DNA of 47,624 bases. It comes from Bacillota bacterium (GTDB lineage: Bacteria > Bacillota > UBA4882 > UBA8346). The notes beneath the pieces are model-generated. The model ran no database searches. It was not told where the DNA came from and saw nothing but the letters and a program-made list of their open reading frames with translations. A program made the position numbers and the translations under genes. Position 1 is the stretch's first letter. Every line of letters begins with the position of its first letter. The stretch spans positions 1 to 47,624 of the forward strand of contig JAAYEK010000134.1 in the NCBI GenBank assembly GCA_012728785.1, read 5' to 3'. Below, one piece after another: positions 9,367 to 19,910 of the stretch.

Positions 9367-10343
9367 TCTTCCTCCGTATTTTGGATTATCTCTCCGGCGT
9401 ATACCCGGATCATCGACCCTGACGGTTCTTTGAGCCAAAGACTGCCGTCGTCATCCAAATCCACCGCTTCTCCGCTCAAAGTCCGATGATAGCCCTGATT
9501 AATCCGAACCGTCTTGCCTAAAGTAGCTGAATTTTTCTTAGCATAAGCCACAATTTCTAAAAGACTGCCATTAGGTAAACGATCGTAATTTATTTCAAAA
9601 ATTCTTAGAAACTCTTGTAAAATCATTCTTCGGGATAGATCCGAACCTTTAATCATCTGCAGTGAAGCAACTAACGGTTTTAATTCATCCGGAAATTCCT
9701 CCGCCCTTTGGTTGACATTTAACCCTAAACCGATGATCAAATAATTAATCATGTCTGCTTCTCCATTGACCTCAGCCAAAATCCCGGCTAATTTCCGGCC
9801 GTCAAAGACCAAGTCATTAGGCCATTTTACTTGAACTTGGATCTTCGTAACATTATAAATCGCCTGAGCCATGGAAACCGCAGTCAAAATTGTCATTCCA
9901 GCCAGTTCAGAAGGGTTTATCTTTGGCCTTAAGACTAAACTAAAACAAAGCCCTTTACCCGGCGTGGAAAACCAACTTCGGCCTAAACGGCCACGGCCTT
10001 GAGTTTGAGATTCAGCTAAACATAAACCTCCTTCAACCGCGCCTTCTACAGCCAGTCTTTTAGCCCAACGGTTGGTGGAGTCGGTTTCCGGTTGAAAATG
10101 AATCTCCCTCCCGAACCGCTTCGTCTTTAACCCTTCTAAAATTTCAAACGGGTTTAGCTCCGGGGTCTTAGTTAAACAATACCCCTTCCGCGGGGAAGAA
10201 CTTATCTCATAACCCATTTCCCGTAGTTGGTTAATTTGTTTCCAGATGCCAGCCCTAGTGATACCGGAAATTTTAGCCAGGGTTTCGCCTGAGACATAAT
10301 TCCCCAAATGTTCCTTTAGTACTTTAATAATTCTTTCCACCAT
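9363..10343 (-). CDS. birA: Bifunctional biotin--[acetyl-CoA-carboxylase] ligase / biotin repressor
   Basis: N-terminal HTH (GETLAKISGITRAGIWKQINQLREMGYEI) plus ligase motif GRGRLGRSWFSTPGKGLCFSLVLRP and KWPNDL. Confidence 0.95.
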   Translation of the reverse strand: MVERIIKVLKEHLGNYVSGETLAKISGITRAGIWKQINQLREMGYEISSSPRKGYCLTKTPELNPFEILEGLKTKRFGREIHFQPETDSTNRWAKRLAVEGAVEGGLCLAESQTQGRGRLGRSWFSTPGKGLCFSLVLRPKINPSELAGMTILTAVSMAQAIYNVTKIQVQVKWPNDLVFDGRKLAGILAEVNGEADMINYLIIGLGLNVNQRAEEFPDELKPLVASLQMIKGSDLSRRMILQEFLRIFEINYDRLPNGSLLEIVAYAKKNSATLGKTVRINQGYHRTLSGEAVDLDDDGSLWLKEPSGSMIRVYAGEIIQNTEEE

Positions 10344-10361
10344 TTAGTCACCACCATCGAA

Positions 10362-10415
10362 AGTATAGCTGTCCCAACAATAAATGTCAACTCGATCTAT
10401 TTTCTTGGTTTACAA
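10362..10415 (-). promoter_or_regulatory. birA-bioY promoter overlapped by a BirA operator
   Basis: Minus strand TTGACA (10385-10390), 17-bp spacer, TATACT (10362-10367). TTGTAAACC-N14-AGTTGACAT (10384-10415) matches the BirA-type palindrome; its right half lies on the -35. Confidence 0.75.
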
Positions 10416-10430
10416 TTAATGATTTATAAA

Positions 10431-10458
10431 AAAACGGCAGCCATCGGGTTGCCGTTTT
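10431..10458 (-). terminator. Hairpin terminator downstream of tdk
   Basis: aaaacggcagccatcgggttgccgtttt, near-perfect stem with A/T tails on both sides. Confidence 0.75.
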
Positions 10459-11024
10459 CATGGTCTTATTTTTCCCTCCCGCCAATGCTTGCGGCAGAGT
10501 GAGATATAACTTTCATTCCCTCCAATTTGAATCTGTTCGCCTTCATAAACCGGCTTGCCATTTACCAGCCGGGTATTCATGGTCGCTTTTTTACCGCACC
10601 AACATATTGTCTTTAACTCCTCAATACTGTCGGCAAACGAAAGCAAGGCCTCACTCCCGGGGAATAATTCTCCCTTGAAGTCAGTCCTCAAACCGTAGGC
10701 AATTACCGGAATATTGTAATCATCCACGATCCGACAAATCTGGAGCACTTGTTCCTTAGAGAGAAATTGAGCTTCATCAATAAGTATACAATTTACCTCT
10801 TCATCCGTTACTAGGCCTATTAGATTTGTGTCTTGATTAATAATCATCGCGTCACTCTCAAGTCCGACGCGGGATTTAATCTTTACCGCGCCGCACCTGT
10901 TGTCAATAGCCGGTTTGAGTAATAATACCTTTTGGCCCCGTTCCTCATAGTTATATTTAACTTGCAACAATTGGGTGGTTTTCCCGGCATTCATCGCCGA
11001 GTACCGGAAATAAATTTTCGCCAT
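10458..11024 (-). CDS. tdk: Thymidine kinase
   Basis: MAKIYFRYSAMNAGKTTQLLQVKYNYEERGQKVLLLKP...LIDEAQFLSKEQV...VIAYGLRTDFKGELFPGSEALL. Confidence 0.95.
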   Translation of the reverse strand: MAKIYFRYSAMNAGKTTQLLQVKYNYEERGQKVLLLKPAIDNRCGAVKIKSRVGLESDAMIINQDTNLIGLVTDEEVNCILIDEAQFLSKEQVLQICRIVDDYNIPVIAYGLRTDFKGELFPGSEALLSFADSIEELKTICWCGKKATMNTRLVNGKPVYEGEQIQIGGNESYISLCRKHWREGKIRP

Positions 11025-11098
11025 CGAATGTCACCTGTCGGAACTATTATCATTTTGTTATAGCTAAACCATCAACTGCTAAATTGTAGTCAAAACCA

Positions 11099-11461
11099 TT
11101 AAAATTCCTTGCTAATTTCAAATTCGGCCGCTTCAACGACCCCACCAACCGGAGGTTGTGGTTTTCTAACTCGAACCGTAATGCTCTTCAGGGTGTATTT
11201 TTTTCCCAAACGGTTTAAAATGGCTAATGCCATTCCCTCAATTAGGGAAAATTGTTCAGTCTCCACTATCTTTCGAACGGCTTCATAAACATCCACATAA
11301 TTGACGGTCAGCTCTAGATCGTCCTTTAAGCCGGCCTCAGTTAAGTCGGAGACCAACTCAACATCAACCTCGATCTGTTGTCCTAATTTTCTTTCTTCAG
11401 CATAAACCCCATGATAGCCAAAGAAAATCATCTTCTTCAATGTTAATTTGGTAGAATTCAT
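11099..11461 (-). CDS. folB: Dihydroneopterin aldolase
   Basis: MNSTKLTLKKMIFFGYHGVYAEERKLGQQIEVDVEL...VRKPQPPVGG. Confidence 0.9.
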   Translation of the reverse strand: MNSTKLTLKKMIFFGYHGVYAEERKLGQQIEVDVELVSDLTEAGLKDDLELTVNYVDVYEAVRKIVETEQFSLIEGMALAILNRLGKKYTLKSITVRVRKPQPPVGGVVEAAEFEISKEF

Positions 11462-11538
11462 CGTACCTCCTTTTCTCACCCAATTTTACCCCATTTAACT
11501 GCCCTTGTGAAGATCACTTATTGTTAATCCCGAAAAGA

Positions 11539-11567
11539 TTGACAAAACTCTAAACCAAAAGTAAAAT
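11539..11567 (+). promoter_or_regulatory. Sigma-A-like promoter for nadABC
   Basis: TTGACA (11539-11544), 17-bp spacer, TAAAAT (11562-11567), upstream of nadA. Confidence 0.6.
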
Positions 11568-11612
11568 AAGGATAAATTAATACCGGAATGGTTAGAAATA
11601 AGGGTGATCTTG

Positions 11613-12524
11613 ATGAAAACCGCTGATTATATAAATGAGATCAATCAACTTCGCATTCAAAAAAAAGCGCTGATCCTAGCGCATAATTATCAAAACGATG
11701 AAGTCCAAGCGCTAGCCGATATTGTCGGTGATTCATTGGCCTTGAGCCGGGCGGCGGCCGACTCTCAAGCTGAAGTCATTGTCTTTTGCGGGGTCCATTT
11801 TATGGCCGAAAGCGCCGCTATCTTGGCGCCGGAAAAAACAATCCTTTTCCCGGCGGAAAACGCCGGTTGTCCTATGGCGGACATGGCTGATGCCGACGAA
11901 GTCCTCAAATGGCGAAAACGTTACCCTAAAGCCGTTGTGGTTGCCTATGTAAATACCTCCGCTGCTGTTAAAGCAGTCAGCGATTATTGCTGTACCTCGG
12001 CCAACGCTGTAAAACTGGTTAAAAACATTCCCGAATCGGAAATTATTTTTCTACCCGACCAGAATTTAGGCAGCTATGTAGCTAAACAAGTTCCCGACAA
12101 AATCATCCATCTATGGCCCGGTTATTGTATCACCCACCATCACGTAGAACCGGAGTCAGTCACCGCTATTAAAGAGCTTCACCCGGATGCCCCGGTTCTG
12201 GTCCATCCCGAATGCCGCCCTGAAGTAACAAAGTTAGCGGATTTTGTGGGCAGCACTTCACAGATTATTAGTTATGTTAATAATTCTGCCCGGAAAAAAT
12301 ATATTATCGGTACTGAAATGGGAGTTATCTACGGACTTCAAAAAGAAAATCCCGCTAAAACTTTCTACTTATTAACTAAAGGATTGGTCTGTCCGAATAT
12401 GAAACAGACCACCGTCGCTAAAGTCCTTAAATCCCTTCAAACCATGCAACCAGTTGTTCAAGTACCCTCTGAAATTAGGATCAAAGCTGAACAAGCTTTA
12501 AACCGGATGCTGGAATTCCTTTAA
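11613..12524 (+). CDS. nadA: Quinolinate synthase A
   Basis: KKALILAHNYQNDEVQALADIVGDSLALSRAA...VFCGVHFMAESAAIL...NAGCPMADM; Fe-S Cys residues present. Confidence 0.96.
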   Translation: MKTADYINEINQLRIQKKALILAHNYQNDEVQALADIVGDSLALSRAAADSQAEVIVFCGVHFMAESAAILAPEKTILFPAENAGCPMADMADADEVLKWRKRYPKAVVVAYVNTSAAVKAVSDYCCTSANAVKLVKNIPESEIIFLPDQNLGSYVAKQVPDKIIHLWPGYCITHHHVEPESVTAIKELHPDAPVLVHPECRPEVTKLADFVGSTSQIISYVNNSARKKYIIGTEMGVIYGLQKENPAKTFYLLTKGLVCPNMKQTTVAKVLKSLQTMQPVVQVPSEIRIKAEQALNRMLEFL

Positions 12525-12537
12525 AAAGGTGGCGCTC

Positions 12538-14127
12538 ATGCAAACTAATTTTCCGGCCAGCCCCCCTTCCCTTAAGGATAGGGCTCCATATTTAGTCATT
12601 GGCAGCGGAATCGCGGGTTTATATACTGCGCTGGAATTGAGCAAATCTGGTCCGGTAATCTTGATTACCAAATCAAAGCTTTCCGAAAGCAATACCACCT
12701 ATGCTCAGGGTGGTATTGCTGCGGCAATCGGTAACCACGATTCCCCCGAACTTCATTACCAGGACACCATTATGGCCGGGGCCGGTTTATGCGTCTCGGA
12801 TTCAGTTTTAACACTTGTCCATGAGGGTCCCAACCGGGTTAAACATTTAATTGACTTAGGGGTCCCCTTTGACCGCTCCGAAACAAATCAGTTGGCTTTA
12901 ACCCGCGAAGCGGCTCACAGTCGGCGTAGGATCCTTCATGCCGACGGCGATGCCACTGGCCGCGAAGTAACCTATAGTTTAATCTCAAAAGTGCAAACAG
13001 CCAATATCAGAATTTATGAAGACCATTTTGCCTTGGCTTTAATTAAACAACAAGGAAACTGTTGTGGAGTAATAACCATTCATAATGATCAATATCATTC
13101 TTTCCTTGCTGCTGCAGTAATTTTATGTTCCGGCGGTTTGGGACAGATTTACGGCAAGACTACTAATCCTAAAATAGCTACCGGTGATGGGATCACCTTG
13201 GCTTATTATGCCGGAGCGGTATTAAGAGATCTAGAATTTATTCAATTTCATCCTACCGCTCTTTACCTGCCTCCGGCTCCCCCATTTCTAATTTCCGAAT
13301 CAGTCCGAGGTGAAGGCGCAATCCTTCTCAATCATAAGGGTGTCCCATTTATGTCTAAATATCACCCACTGGCCGAATTGGCCCCCCGAGACATTGTAGC
13401 TCGGGCTATTTTTGCTGAAATTGAAAAAACCGGCAACGACTGTGTTTATCTTGATTTAGCGCGAATCGGCGTCCCAACTATCAAGAGACGTTTTCCTAAC
13501 ATCTATAATGAATGCGCCTCCTATGGGTTGGATATTACCACCGAACCAATTCCGGTGGCTCCAGCCGCGCATTATGCCATGGGAGGTGTTGCCACCGATT
13601 TGTTCGGTAGAACCAATATCCCCTGTTTATATGCAGCCGGCGAAGTATCAAATACCGGAGTTCATGGCGCTAACCGGTTGGCCAGCAATTCATTATTGGA
13701 AGGACTGGTTTTCGGAGGTAGAATCGCCGATCATCTCCAAAAACTATCCCTCACTATTCCCGAACCCCATCAAGAATTCGAGATTTGTTATCCAAAGCTC
13801 TATACTTTATTCGAATCCGTTGAATCTGACTTGACCAAGCTCCATCAGATTACAGGTCACCATTTGGGAATCATCCGGGATCAAGGTGGCCTCTCCGAAG
13901 CTTATGATTTACTAGATCTTGAACCGCTTGCCAATCCTAAATTCCAATTAAAACCAGACTATTTTGAACTACAAAATATGTACTTAATCGCCAAACTGAT
14001 AGCTAAATCCGCTCTTGTCAGAACCGAAAGCCGCGGTGGTCATTATCGGTCCGATTACTCCAAACCCAAAGCCAGTTGGCGTAAACATATTGAGTTTTGT
14101 GGCGAAAACATGGAGGTCAAAGAATGA
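12538..14127 (+). CDS. nadB: L-aspartate oxidase
   Basis: YLVIGSGIAGLYTALELS...SNTTYAQGGIAAAIG...EFIQFHPTALYLP; HGANRLASNSLLEGLVFG. Confidence 0.96.
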   Translation: MQTNFPASPPSLKDRAPYLVIGSGIAGLYTALELSKSGPVILITKSKLSESNTTYAQGGIAAAIGNHDSPELHYQDTIMAGAGLCVSDSVLTLVHEGPNRVKHLIDLGVPFDRSETNQLALTREAAHSRRRILHADGDATGREVTYSLISKVQTANIRIYEDHFALALIKQQGNCCGVITIHNDQYHSFLAAAVILCSGGLGQIYGKTTNPKIATGDGITLAYYAGAVLRDLEFIQFHPTALYLPPAPPFLISESVRGEGAILLNHKGVPFMSKYHPLAELAPRDIVARAIFAEIEKTGNDCVYLDLARIGVPTIKRRFPNIYNECASYGLDITTEPIPVAPAAHYAMGGVATDLFGRTNIPCLYAAGEVSNTGVHGANRLASNSLLEGLVFGGRIADHLQKLSLTIPEPHQEFEICYPKLYTLFESVESDLTKLHQITGHHLGIIRDQGGLSEAYDLLDLEPLANPKFQLKPDYFELQNMYLIAKLIAKSALVRTESRGGHYRSDYSKPKASWRKHIEFCGENMEVKE

Positions 14128-14957
14128 ACCCTATATTAATCAAAGAAATTGTCAAACAGGCCTTAGAGGAAGACCTGGGAATCGGCGATCTCACTTCGGA
14201 TTCTATTTTTAAAGAAGATTTTAATACCAACGCTGTTTTTCGAGCCAAATCATCGGGTGTCATTGCCGGTCTGCCGATCGCGGTCGAGGTTTTTCAGCTA
14301 CTCGATCCCGGTATAAACTTTACCGCCTTTGTTACGGATGGTGTCGTCGTCTCCTCCGGGGCTGAAATCGCCAAGGTTACCGGTCCGATTAAATCAATCT
14401 TGGCAGGAGAAAGAGTAGCGCTCAACTTTTTGCAACACCTTTCCGGAATTGCAACTAAAACCGCCGGCTTGGTAAAGCTGGTGGAAGAGTTCCCGGTCAA
14501 GGTGGTAGATACCAGAAAGACCACTCCTGGTTTACGAATTTTGGAGAAATATGCAGTACTCCAAGGCGGAGGTCACAACCATCGTTTTAATCTGGCGGAC
14601 GCAGTGTTGATAAAAGATAATCATATCAAGGCTTGTGGATCGATTTTAGAAGCAGTAAAAAGAGCCAGGGAGGGGATTCCCCATACAATGAAGATCGAAA
14701 TTGAGGTCGAGAATGAAACCCAAGTCAAGGAAGCCCTTGCAGCAAAGGTAGACATTATCATGCTCGACAATATGACCCCAGCGCAAATGGCCGTCATGGT
14801 CCGGTTAATTAATGGGAGGGCGATTGTCGAGGCTTCCGGAAACATCGATGAGTCCTCTATTAAAGCAGTGTCCGCCGCCGGAGTTGATATCATTTCCAGC
14901 GGCGCTATTACTCATTCGGTTAATGCCTTAGATATCAGTCTGGATATTTTGATCTAA
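14124..14957 (+). CDS. nadC: Nicotinate-nucleotide pyrophosphorylase (carboxylating)
   Basis: EDLGIGDLTSDSIF...AERVALNFLQHLSGIAT...VDTRKTTPGLRILEKYAVLQGGGHNHRFNLADAVLIKDNH; ATGA overlap with nadB. Confidence 0.96.
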   Translation: MNPILIKEIVKQALEEDLGIGDLTSDSIFKEDFNTNAVFRAKSSGVIAGLPIAVEVFQLLDPGINFTAFVTDGVVVSSGAEIAKVTGPIKSILAGERVALNFLQHLSGIATKTAGLVKLVEEFPVKVVDTRKTTPGLRILEKYAVLQGGGHNHRFNLADAVLIKDNHIKACGSILEAVKRAREGIPHTMKIEIEVENETQVKEALAAKVDIIMLDNMTPAQMAVMVRLINGRAIVEASGNIDESSIKAVSAAGVDIISSGAITHSVNALDISLDILI

Positions 14958-14961
14958 AAAA

Positions 14962-15000
14962 AGAGGCTGTTGCAAAATGTAAAGTTTTGTTACAGCCTCT
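14962..15000. terminator. Bidirectional terminator between convergent nadC and ftsH
   Basis: agaggctgttgcaaaatgtaaagttttgttacagcctct, long stem with flanking A/T runs. Confidence 0.75.
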
Positions 15001-15049
15001 AATAATTTATTAAATCGGGTTATTGGCTCATTTCGTCCATCCGGGCCTT

Positions 15050-16897
15050 TTAAGCCTCGGCTTTTACCGTTTCTTCTTTCTCTTCTGATTTGGGTTTTTT
15101 TCCAATCAATTCTACAAAGGCTTCCCCTTCAATAGTTTCCTTCTCCAGCAAAGCATTGGCAATCTTATCAAGTAATTCCCGGTGTTCGATCACAATTTGT
15201 TTGGATTTTTCAAATGATTCATCCATAATCAGTTTGATCTCCCGATCAATGGCTGCCGCAATCTCTTCGCTATAATTCTTATCGCGGGAAATATCCCTGC
15301 CCAGGAAAACTTGTTCCTCATGTCCATGGCCGAAAGTCATATAACCCAAATTGTCGCTCATCCCATATTCCGTGATCATCCGGCGCACGGTTTTAGTGGA
15401 CCGTTCCAGATCGTTACGGGCCCCGGTACTGATCTCGCCTAGAGCAACGACTTCTGCGGCCCGACCTCCCAACATGAACACCACGTTTTCTAATAATTCC
15501 GTTCTAGTGCTGTAATGTTTATCTTCAAGCGGTAACGCTAAAGTATAACCGCCTGCTTGGCCTCTCGGAATAATCGAAATCTTATGAATCGGGTCGACTG
15601 TCGGCATAAAATGTCCGACCAAAGCGTGACCCGCTTCATGAAAGGCGGTTAACTCCTTTTCCTTAAGGCTCATGACCCGGCTCTTCTTTTCCGGTCCGGC
15701 GATGACCCGTTCAATTGCATCTTCACAGTCTTTCATAAAAATTTTCTTTTTACCCCGCCTAGCCGCAAGTAAAGCTGCCTCATTCAATACATTAGCCAAA
15801 TCAGCCCCGGTAAACATCGAAGTTTGACGGGCTAATACTTTAAGTTCTACTTCCGAGGCTAATGGCTTACCCTTAGAATGTACTTTTAGAATATCTTCTC
15901 TACCTTTAATATCGGGGATATCCAAGGTAACTTGACGATCAAACCTTCCCGGACGGAGCAGCGCCGGATCCAAAACATCAGGTCGGTTAGTAGCTGCCAG
16001 AATGATAATACCCGAGTTAGGTTCAAAACCATCCATTTCTACCAGTAACTGGTTTAAGGTTTGTTCCCGTTCATCATGACCACCGCCCAAACCAGCGCCC
16101 CGCTGTCTTCCCACAGCATCGATCTCATCAACAAAGACAATACAAGGAGCATTCTTTTTAGCCTGTTCAAATAGGTCTCTTACCCGTGAGGCTCCGACTC
16201 CGACAAACATCTCCACAAAATCCGAACCACTAATACTAAAAAACGGAGTTCCCGCCTCACCGGCTACGGCTTTGGCTAAAAGCGTTTTACCGGTGCCCGG
16301 AGGACCGATCAATAATACCCCTTTGGGGATTCGAGCGCCCAACTCGGTAAAACGTCGGGGTTGACGTAAGAACTCAACAATCTCCACCAATTCTTCTTTT
16401 GCTTCGTCTTCTCCGGCCACATCATCAAAGGTAGTTTTGGTTTTATCCTCTGCATGAAGCCTAGCGCGACTTTTTCCAAAGGAAAGCGCTTTGTTGCCGG
16501 TATTTTGCATCTGATTGATTAGAAAAAACCATAGAATAACGATCATAATAATGAATCCCAAGTTGGGAAGGAGCATCGCCCACCAACTATTACCGCTAGT
16601 GGCGAAAGAAACTTTAACCCCTTGATCCTTTAATTGTTGGTAATATAACTCAGGATGATTGATCGGCCCTTCGGTGCGAAACTTCTTATAGGTCTCTTCA
16701 TTCTGCTTGCCTTGAATTGTTCCATCATTATTATTAATGGTGGCTTCGGTAATTTTACCTTCTTCAACCCTGACGATGAACTCGTTAAAACTTATGTCTT
16801 CAACTTGGTTTGGGCTCTTCATAAAATTAACTACTAAAAATAATGCGATAATCGCCACCAAAAAATAGATCATAATTTCGCGGATAATCTTAAGCAT
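15050..16897 (-). CDS. ftsH: ATP-dependent zinc metalloprotease FtsH
   Basis: [51 protein letters not shown] zinc motif; SD GGGAGG before ATG 16897. Confidence 0.97.
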   Translation of the reverse strand: MLKIIREIMIYFLVAIIALFLVVNFMKSPNQVEDISFNEFIVRVEEGKITEATINNNDGTIQGKQNEETYKKFRTEGPINHPELYYQQLKDQGVKVSFATSGNSWWAMLLPNLGFIIMIVILWFFLINQMQNTGNKALSFGKSRARLHAEDKTKTTFDDVAGEDEAKEELVEIVEFLRQPRRFTELGARIPKGVLLIGPPGTGKTLLAKAVAGEAGTPFFSISGSDFVEMFVGVGASRVRDLFEQAKKNAPCIVFVDEIDAVGRQRGAGLGGGHDEREQTLNQLLVEMDGFEPNSGIIILAATNRPDVLDPALLRPGRFDRQVTLDIPDIKGREDILKVHSKGKPLASEVELKVLARQTSMFTGADLANVLNEAALLAARRGKKKIFMKDCEDAIERVIAGPEKKSRVMSLKEKELTAFHEAGHALVGHFMPTVDPIHKISIIPRGQAGGYTLALPLEDKHYSTRTELLENVVFMLGGRAAEVVALGEISTGARNDLERSTKTVRRMITEYGMSDNLGYMTFGHGHEEQVFLGRDISRDKNYSEEIAAAIDREIKLIMDESFEKSKQIVIEHRELLDKIANALLEKETIEGEAFVELIGKKPKSEEKEETVKAEA

Positions 16898-16987
16898 GTA
16901 AACCTCCCTTCGGCATTTAGCCATGTCAAATATTATACCATAGTCAAAATTTGAATACAACTTAACTACTTAACTACTTACCTATTG

Positions 16988-18463
16988 TTAATCAGACCGA
17001 ATCGGACCAAATGAAATATGCCAAAAATCGATGGAACGGTCGGTAATTTTATATAATTCATTCAGCCGATAACCTAAGACCCAAGCAATCTGGTCATCAG
17101 CGGTAACTAAAAGGGGGATACCGGTCCGTTTTTCCCGCGGTACTTTCCGGTTAATAAAAAAATCATGCAGTTTTTGACAACCAGGCGCCCCTAAAGGATG
17201 GAACTTGTCGCCATAACGCCAAAATCTGAGATAAAACGGTAATTTGAGCCGAGTAATATCCAAATAAGCTTCATGTTTACCGACTTCGTTCCAGTTTGGA
17301 ATATAATTATCTTTTTCAACCCTAATCTCTAAATCAAGTTCAGGAATTACGGTCACTCCCGGAACATTCAACCGAAATCGTTCCGCCAGAGTTGGAATCA
17401 ATCGCTCTTTTTTTTCAAAAAAAATTGCTCCTTCCAGCTTATGAGCTAAAATTTTTTTTGATAGTTGGACCGTTTTAAAATGATGGTTTTCGTTAATAAT
17501 CTTATCACGCAGTTTCAGTAAGGTCACCGACTCCAACTGTTGCTGGGGTTGGATTTCCCGTAAAACTCGTTTCAGAAGATAATATTGGAGATAAGCCGGG
17601 ATGCGCAAAAATTCCTCAATAACGATTCCTAATTGTTCCTCCCGGATTATCGTTAGTCTTTCCCATTTTTCCTCTAAAAGTGCCTCCATTAATTCCTGCT
17701 GTTCCCGGGCTAAACGTCCCAAACGGATTAAGGCGGAACTAAGATTAGGATTGTATGCTGTTTCTAGCTCCGGAATTAATTGCAATCGTATTTTATTACG
17801 GACATATACCGATTTCCGGTTTGACGAATCTTCCAACCATGAAAGATTATGCCTTAAAGCATATTCACGGATCTCCTCCCGCGATACTTCCAAAAGCGGT
17901 CTGATAAAAATATTATCTCGGATAATCGGCATCCCAGCTAAACCATCAATCCCGGTACCACGAATCACCCGGTAAAGAATGGTTTCGGCTTGATCATCCC
18001 GATGGTGACCAAGGGCTACCTTTGCAGCGTCAATCTCCTCCCTAAGGCTTATAAATATTTTATAACGTTCTTCCCGGGCTAAAAGTTGCAATGATTGCGG
18101 TTTTTCCCTTAACCGTCCAGGAATATCCAGAGTAACTTCTTTGGTTTTTAATCCCCAATGATTGCCAATTTTATGTAGAAGCTCGACTTCACGGATATTT
18201 TCGGCCGGCCGGAGTGAATGGTTGATATAAACCACCCATAATTCCAACTCATATTCCACTAATTGATGTAAAATATGAAGCAAGCATAGAGAATCAATTC
18301 CACCGGAAAAACCCACTATTACCCGGTCGCCTTTGGCCAGTAAGTCATGGTTTCTAATGGCAGCCTTAACTTTTTGCAGCAAATCAAACACCTCAAAACT
18401 GGATCTTCGCTTCTCTAAAAAAAAATCCTTGTTACAAAATTCTAATTGTTTTAGTATCTCCAA
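16988..18463 (-). CDS. tilS: tRNA(Ile)-lysidine synthetase (start uncertain; may begin downstream, about 18391)
   Basis: GDRVIVGFSGGIDSLCLLHIL PP-loop; LGHHRDDQAETILYRVIRGTGIDGLAGM. Confidence 0.9.
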   Translation of the reverse strand: MEILKQLEFCNKDFFLEKRRSSFEVFDLLQKVKAAIRNHDLLAKGDRVIVGFSGGIDSLCLLHILHQLVEYELELWVVYINHSLRPAENIREVELLHKIGNHWGLKTKEVTLDIPGRLREKPQSLQLLAREERYKIFISLREEIDAAKVALGHHRDDQAETILYRVIRGTGIDGLAGMPIIRDNIFIRPLLEVSREEIREYALRHNLSWLEDSSNRKSVYVRNKIRLQLIPELETAYNPNLSSALIRLGRLAREQQELMEALLEEKWERLTIIREEQLGIVIEEFLRIPAYLQYYLLKRVLREIQPQQQLESVTLLKLRDKIINENHHFKTVQLSKKILAHKLEGAIFFEKKERLIPTLAERFRLNVPGVTVIPELDLEIRVEKDNYIPNWNEVGKHEAYLDITRLKLPFYLRFWRYGDKFHPLGAPGCQKLHDFFINRKVPREKRTGIPLLVTADDQIAWVLGYRLNELYKITDRSIDFWHISFGPIRSD

Positions 18464-18468
18464 AAAAA

Positions 18469-18488
18469 ATCCCGGCCTAAACCGGAAT
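18469..18488 (-). terminator. Terminator downstream of spoIIE
   Basis: Minus strand ATTCCGG-tttagg-CCGGGAT followed by TTTTTTT. Confidence 0.65.
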
Positions 18489-18536
18489 TAAAAATAAAAG
18501 GAATTTGGATTGGGATTGTGATCTTAAGTAACTTAT

Positions 18537-19814
18537 TTAAAATAACTCTTTTTCTAAAAAATGGAGTACAATTACAGTCATATCGTCCTTACAGATCCCT
18601 TCTTGGTTGATTCGTGCTAAATTCAACAAATATTCACCCAACGCCTCCGGACCAACAACTTCGACTTGACGGAGGGCCCTAATCATCCAATCTTCTTTTC
18701 CCACCTCGATTTTACTGTCTACTACGCCATCGGTAACCATGATAATCAAATCACCCGGTTGTAATTGAACAACAGTCCGCTCTAGATCAACCGAATTCAG
18801 GATTCCTGCTGGAAGAGACGTAGATTTTAAACTCCAAACCTCTCGCCCTCTTTTTATATAAGTAGTGGCTGCGCCGATTTTAATGAATTCAGTCTTTCCG
18901 GTGTAAAGATCCATTAATGTCAGATCAACAGTTGCGAAGGATTCTTCCGGGGAGCGCAGTAATAAAACTGAATTAATCATCCGCACCGCAAAATCTCGAT
19001 CGACTCCACTTTCCAATAGTTTTTCCAAAATGGAAACCGTAGCGCTGCTTTGAACGGCCGCCTTATTTCCGTTCCCCATTCCATCACTTAAAATAGCTAC
19101 AAAGTGACCGTCTTTCAACTCATTAAGAGCATGATCATCACCCGAGGCATCATTCCCATCTTTTGGTAGTTTGCAAACAACCGTCCTGACCTCATACGGA
19201 TATACCGGCGTCAAACAATAACTGCACTCACTGTTCTCCAGTTGACAATTCCGCTCCCAAACTGCGTAATCCTCACCTAACAATTGGCACATTAATGGTG
19301 TCATCAAATATTGGCATTCCCGTTTCCGATTGCAACTTTTTTGTTTAACCCTGATCTCCACTCTCTGCTCTCCCAAACCAAGGACAGAAATTTCTTTAAT
19401 ATTAATACCTGCTCGGTTCAAACAAGTCATTAATCGGCTTTCAATCTCAGCTCGAAATTCAGGGTCGGCGGTGACTTCTACCGCTAATTTATTAATAATT
19501 TGGGCCATCCCCTGTAATTGGTTGGCGAGAAAGGACTTACTCTCATCTAATTTGCGCCGCCAGTAATAATCAGATTGACATCTTTCAAACAAATGATTAA
19601 CTGTGGTCAAGAGTTTGAATTGTTGAAAACAATTCTTGGCTAAACGGCCTTTTATATGTTTGGTATTAACTTCACCATAAAGCTCGGCTAAAGCCAGTAA
19701 ATCAAATAATTCCCGGTAAGTTGAATAAAAATTTTCTCCCCAACAAGTCTCATAACCGTTACATTGCTGGCAGTTCTTGGTGCAAACTTGGTCGAGCATT
19801 GTATAAAGGTCCAT
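18537..19814 (-). CDS. spoIIE: SpoIIE cytosolic part (central region and PP2C-like phosphatase) as tracked
   Basis: CWGENFYSTYRELFDLL; VAILSDGMGNGNKAAVQSSATVSILEKLLESG; DLIIMVTDGVVDS. No obvious SD before ATG 19814. Confidence 0.85.
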   Translation of the reverse strand: MDLYTMLDQVCTKNCQQCNGYETCWGENFYSTYRELFDLLALAELYGEVNTKHIKGRLAKNCFQQFKLLTTVNHLFERCQSDYYWRRKLDESKSFLANQLQGMAQIINKLAVEVTADPEFRAEIESRLMTCLNRAGINIKEISVLGLGEQRVEIRVKQKSCNRKRECQYLMTPLMCQLLGEDYAVWERNCQLENSECSYCLTPVYPYEVRTVVCKLPKDGNDASGDDHALNELKDGHFVAILSDGMGNGNKAAVQSSATVSILEKLLESGVDRDFAVRMINSVLLLRSPEESFATVDLTLMDLYTGKTEFIKIGAATTYIKRGREVWSLKSTSLPAGILNSVDLERTVVQLQPGDLIIMVTDGVVDSKIEVGKEDWMIRALRQVEVVGPEALGEYLLNLARINQEGICKDDMTVIVLHFLEKELF

Positions 19815-19910
19815 TTTTTGAACTATCGGTTCTAGTTCGGGCTCTTCATTAAAGGACTTGGCTATTTCGGTGAAAATAGAGGATAAATCATTTAAACGGG
19901 TTAAGATTAA

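Noticed and set aside
14964-14978. 15-bp sequence aggctgttgcaaaat shared in opposite orientation with 38795-38809, suggestive of an IS terminal repeat
   Set aside because: In a 47-kb window about two 15-mer matches between strands are expected by chance; the first copy is explained by a terminator and no transposase is present.
18391-18463. N-terminal extension of TilS beginning at TTG 18463
   Set aside because: The TTG falls in the T-run of the spoIIE terminator; the real start is probably downstream, so the extension is not treated as a novel domain.
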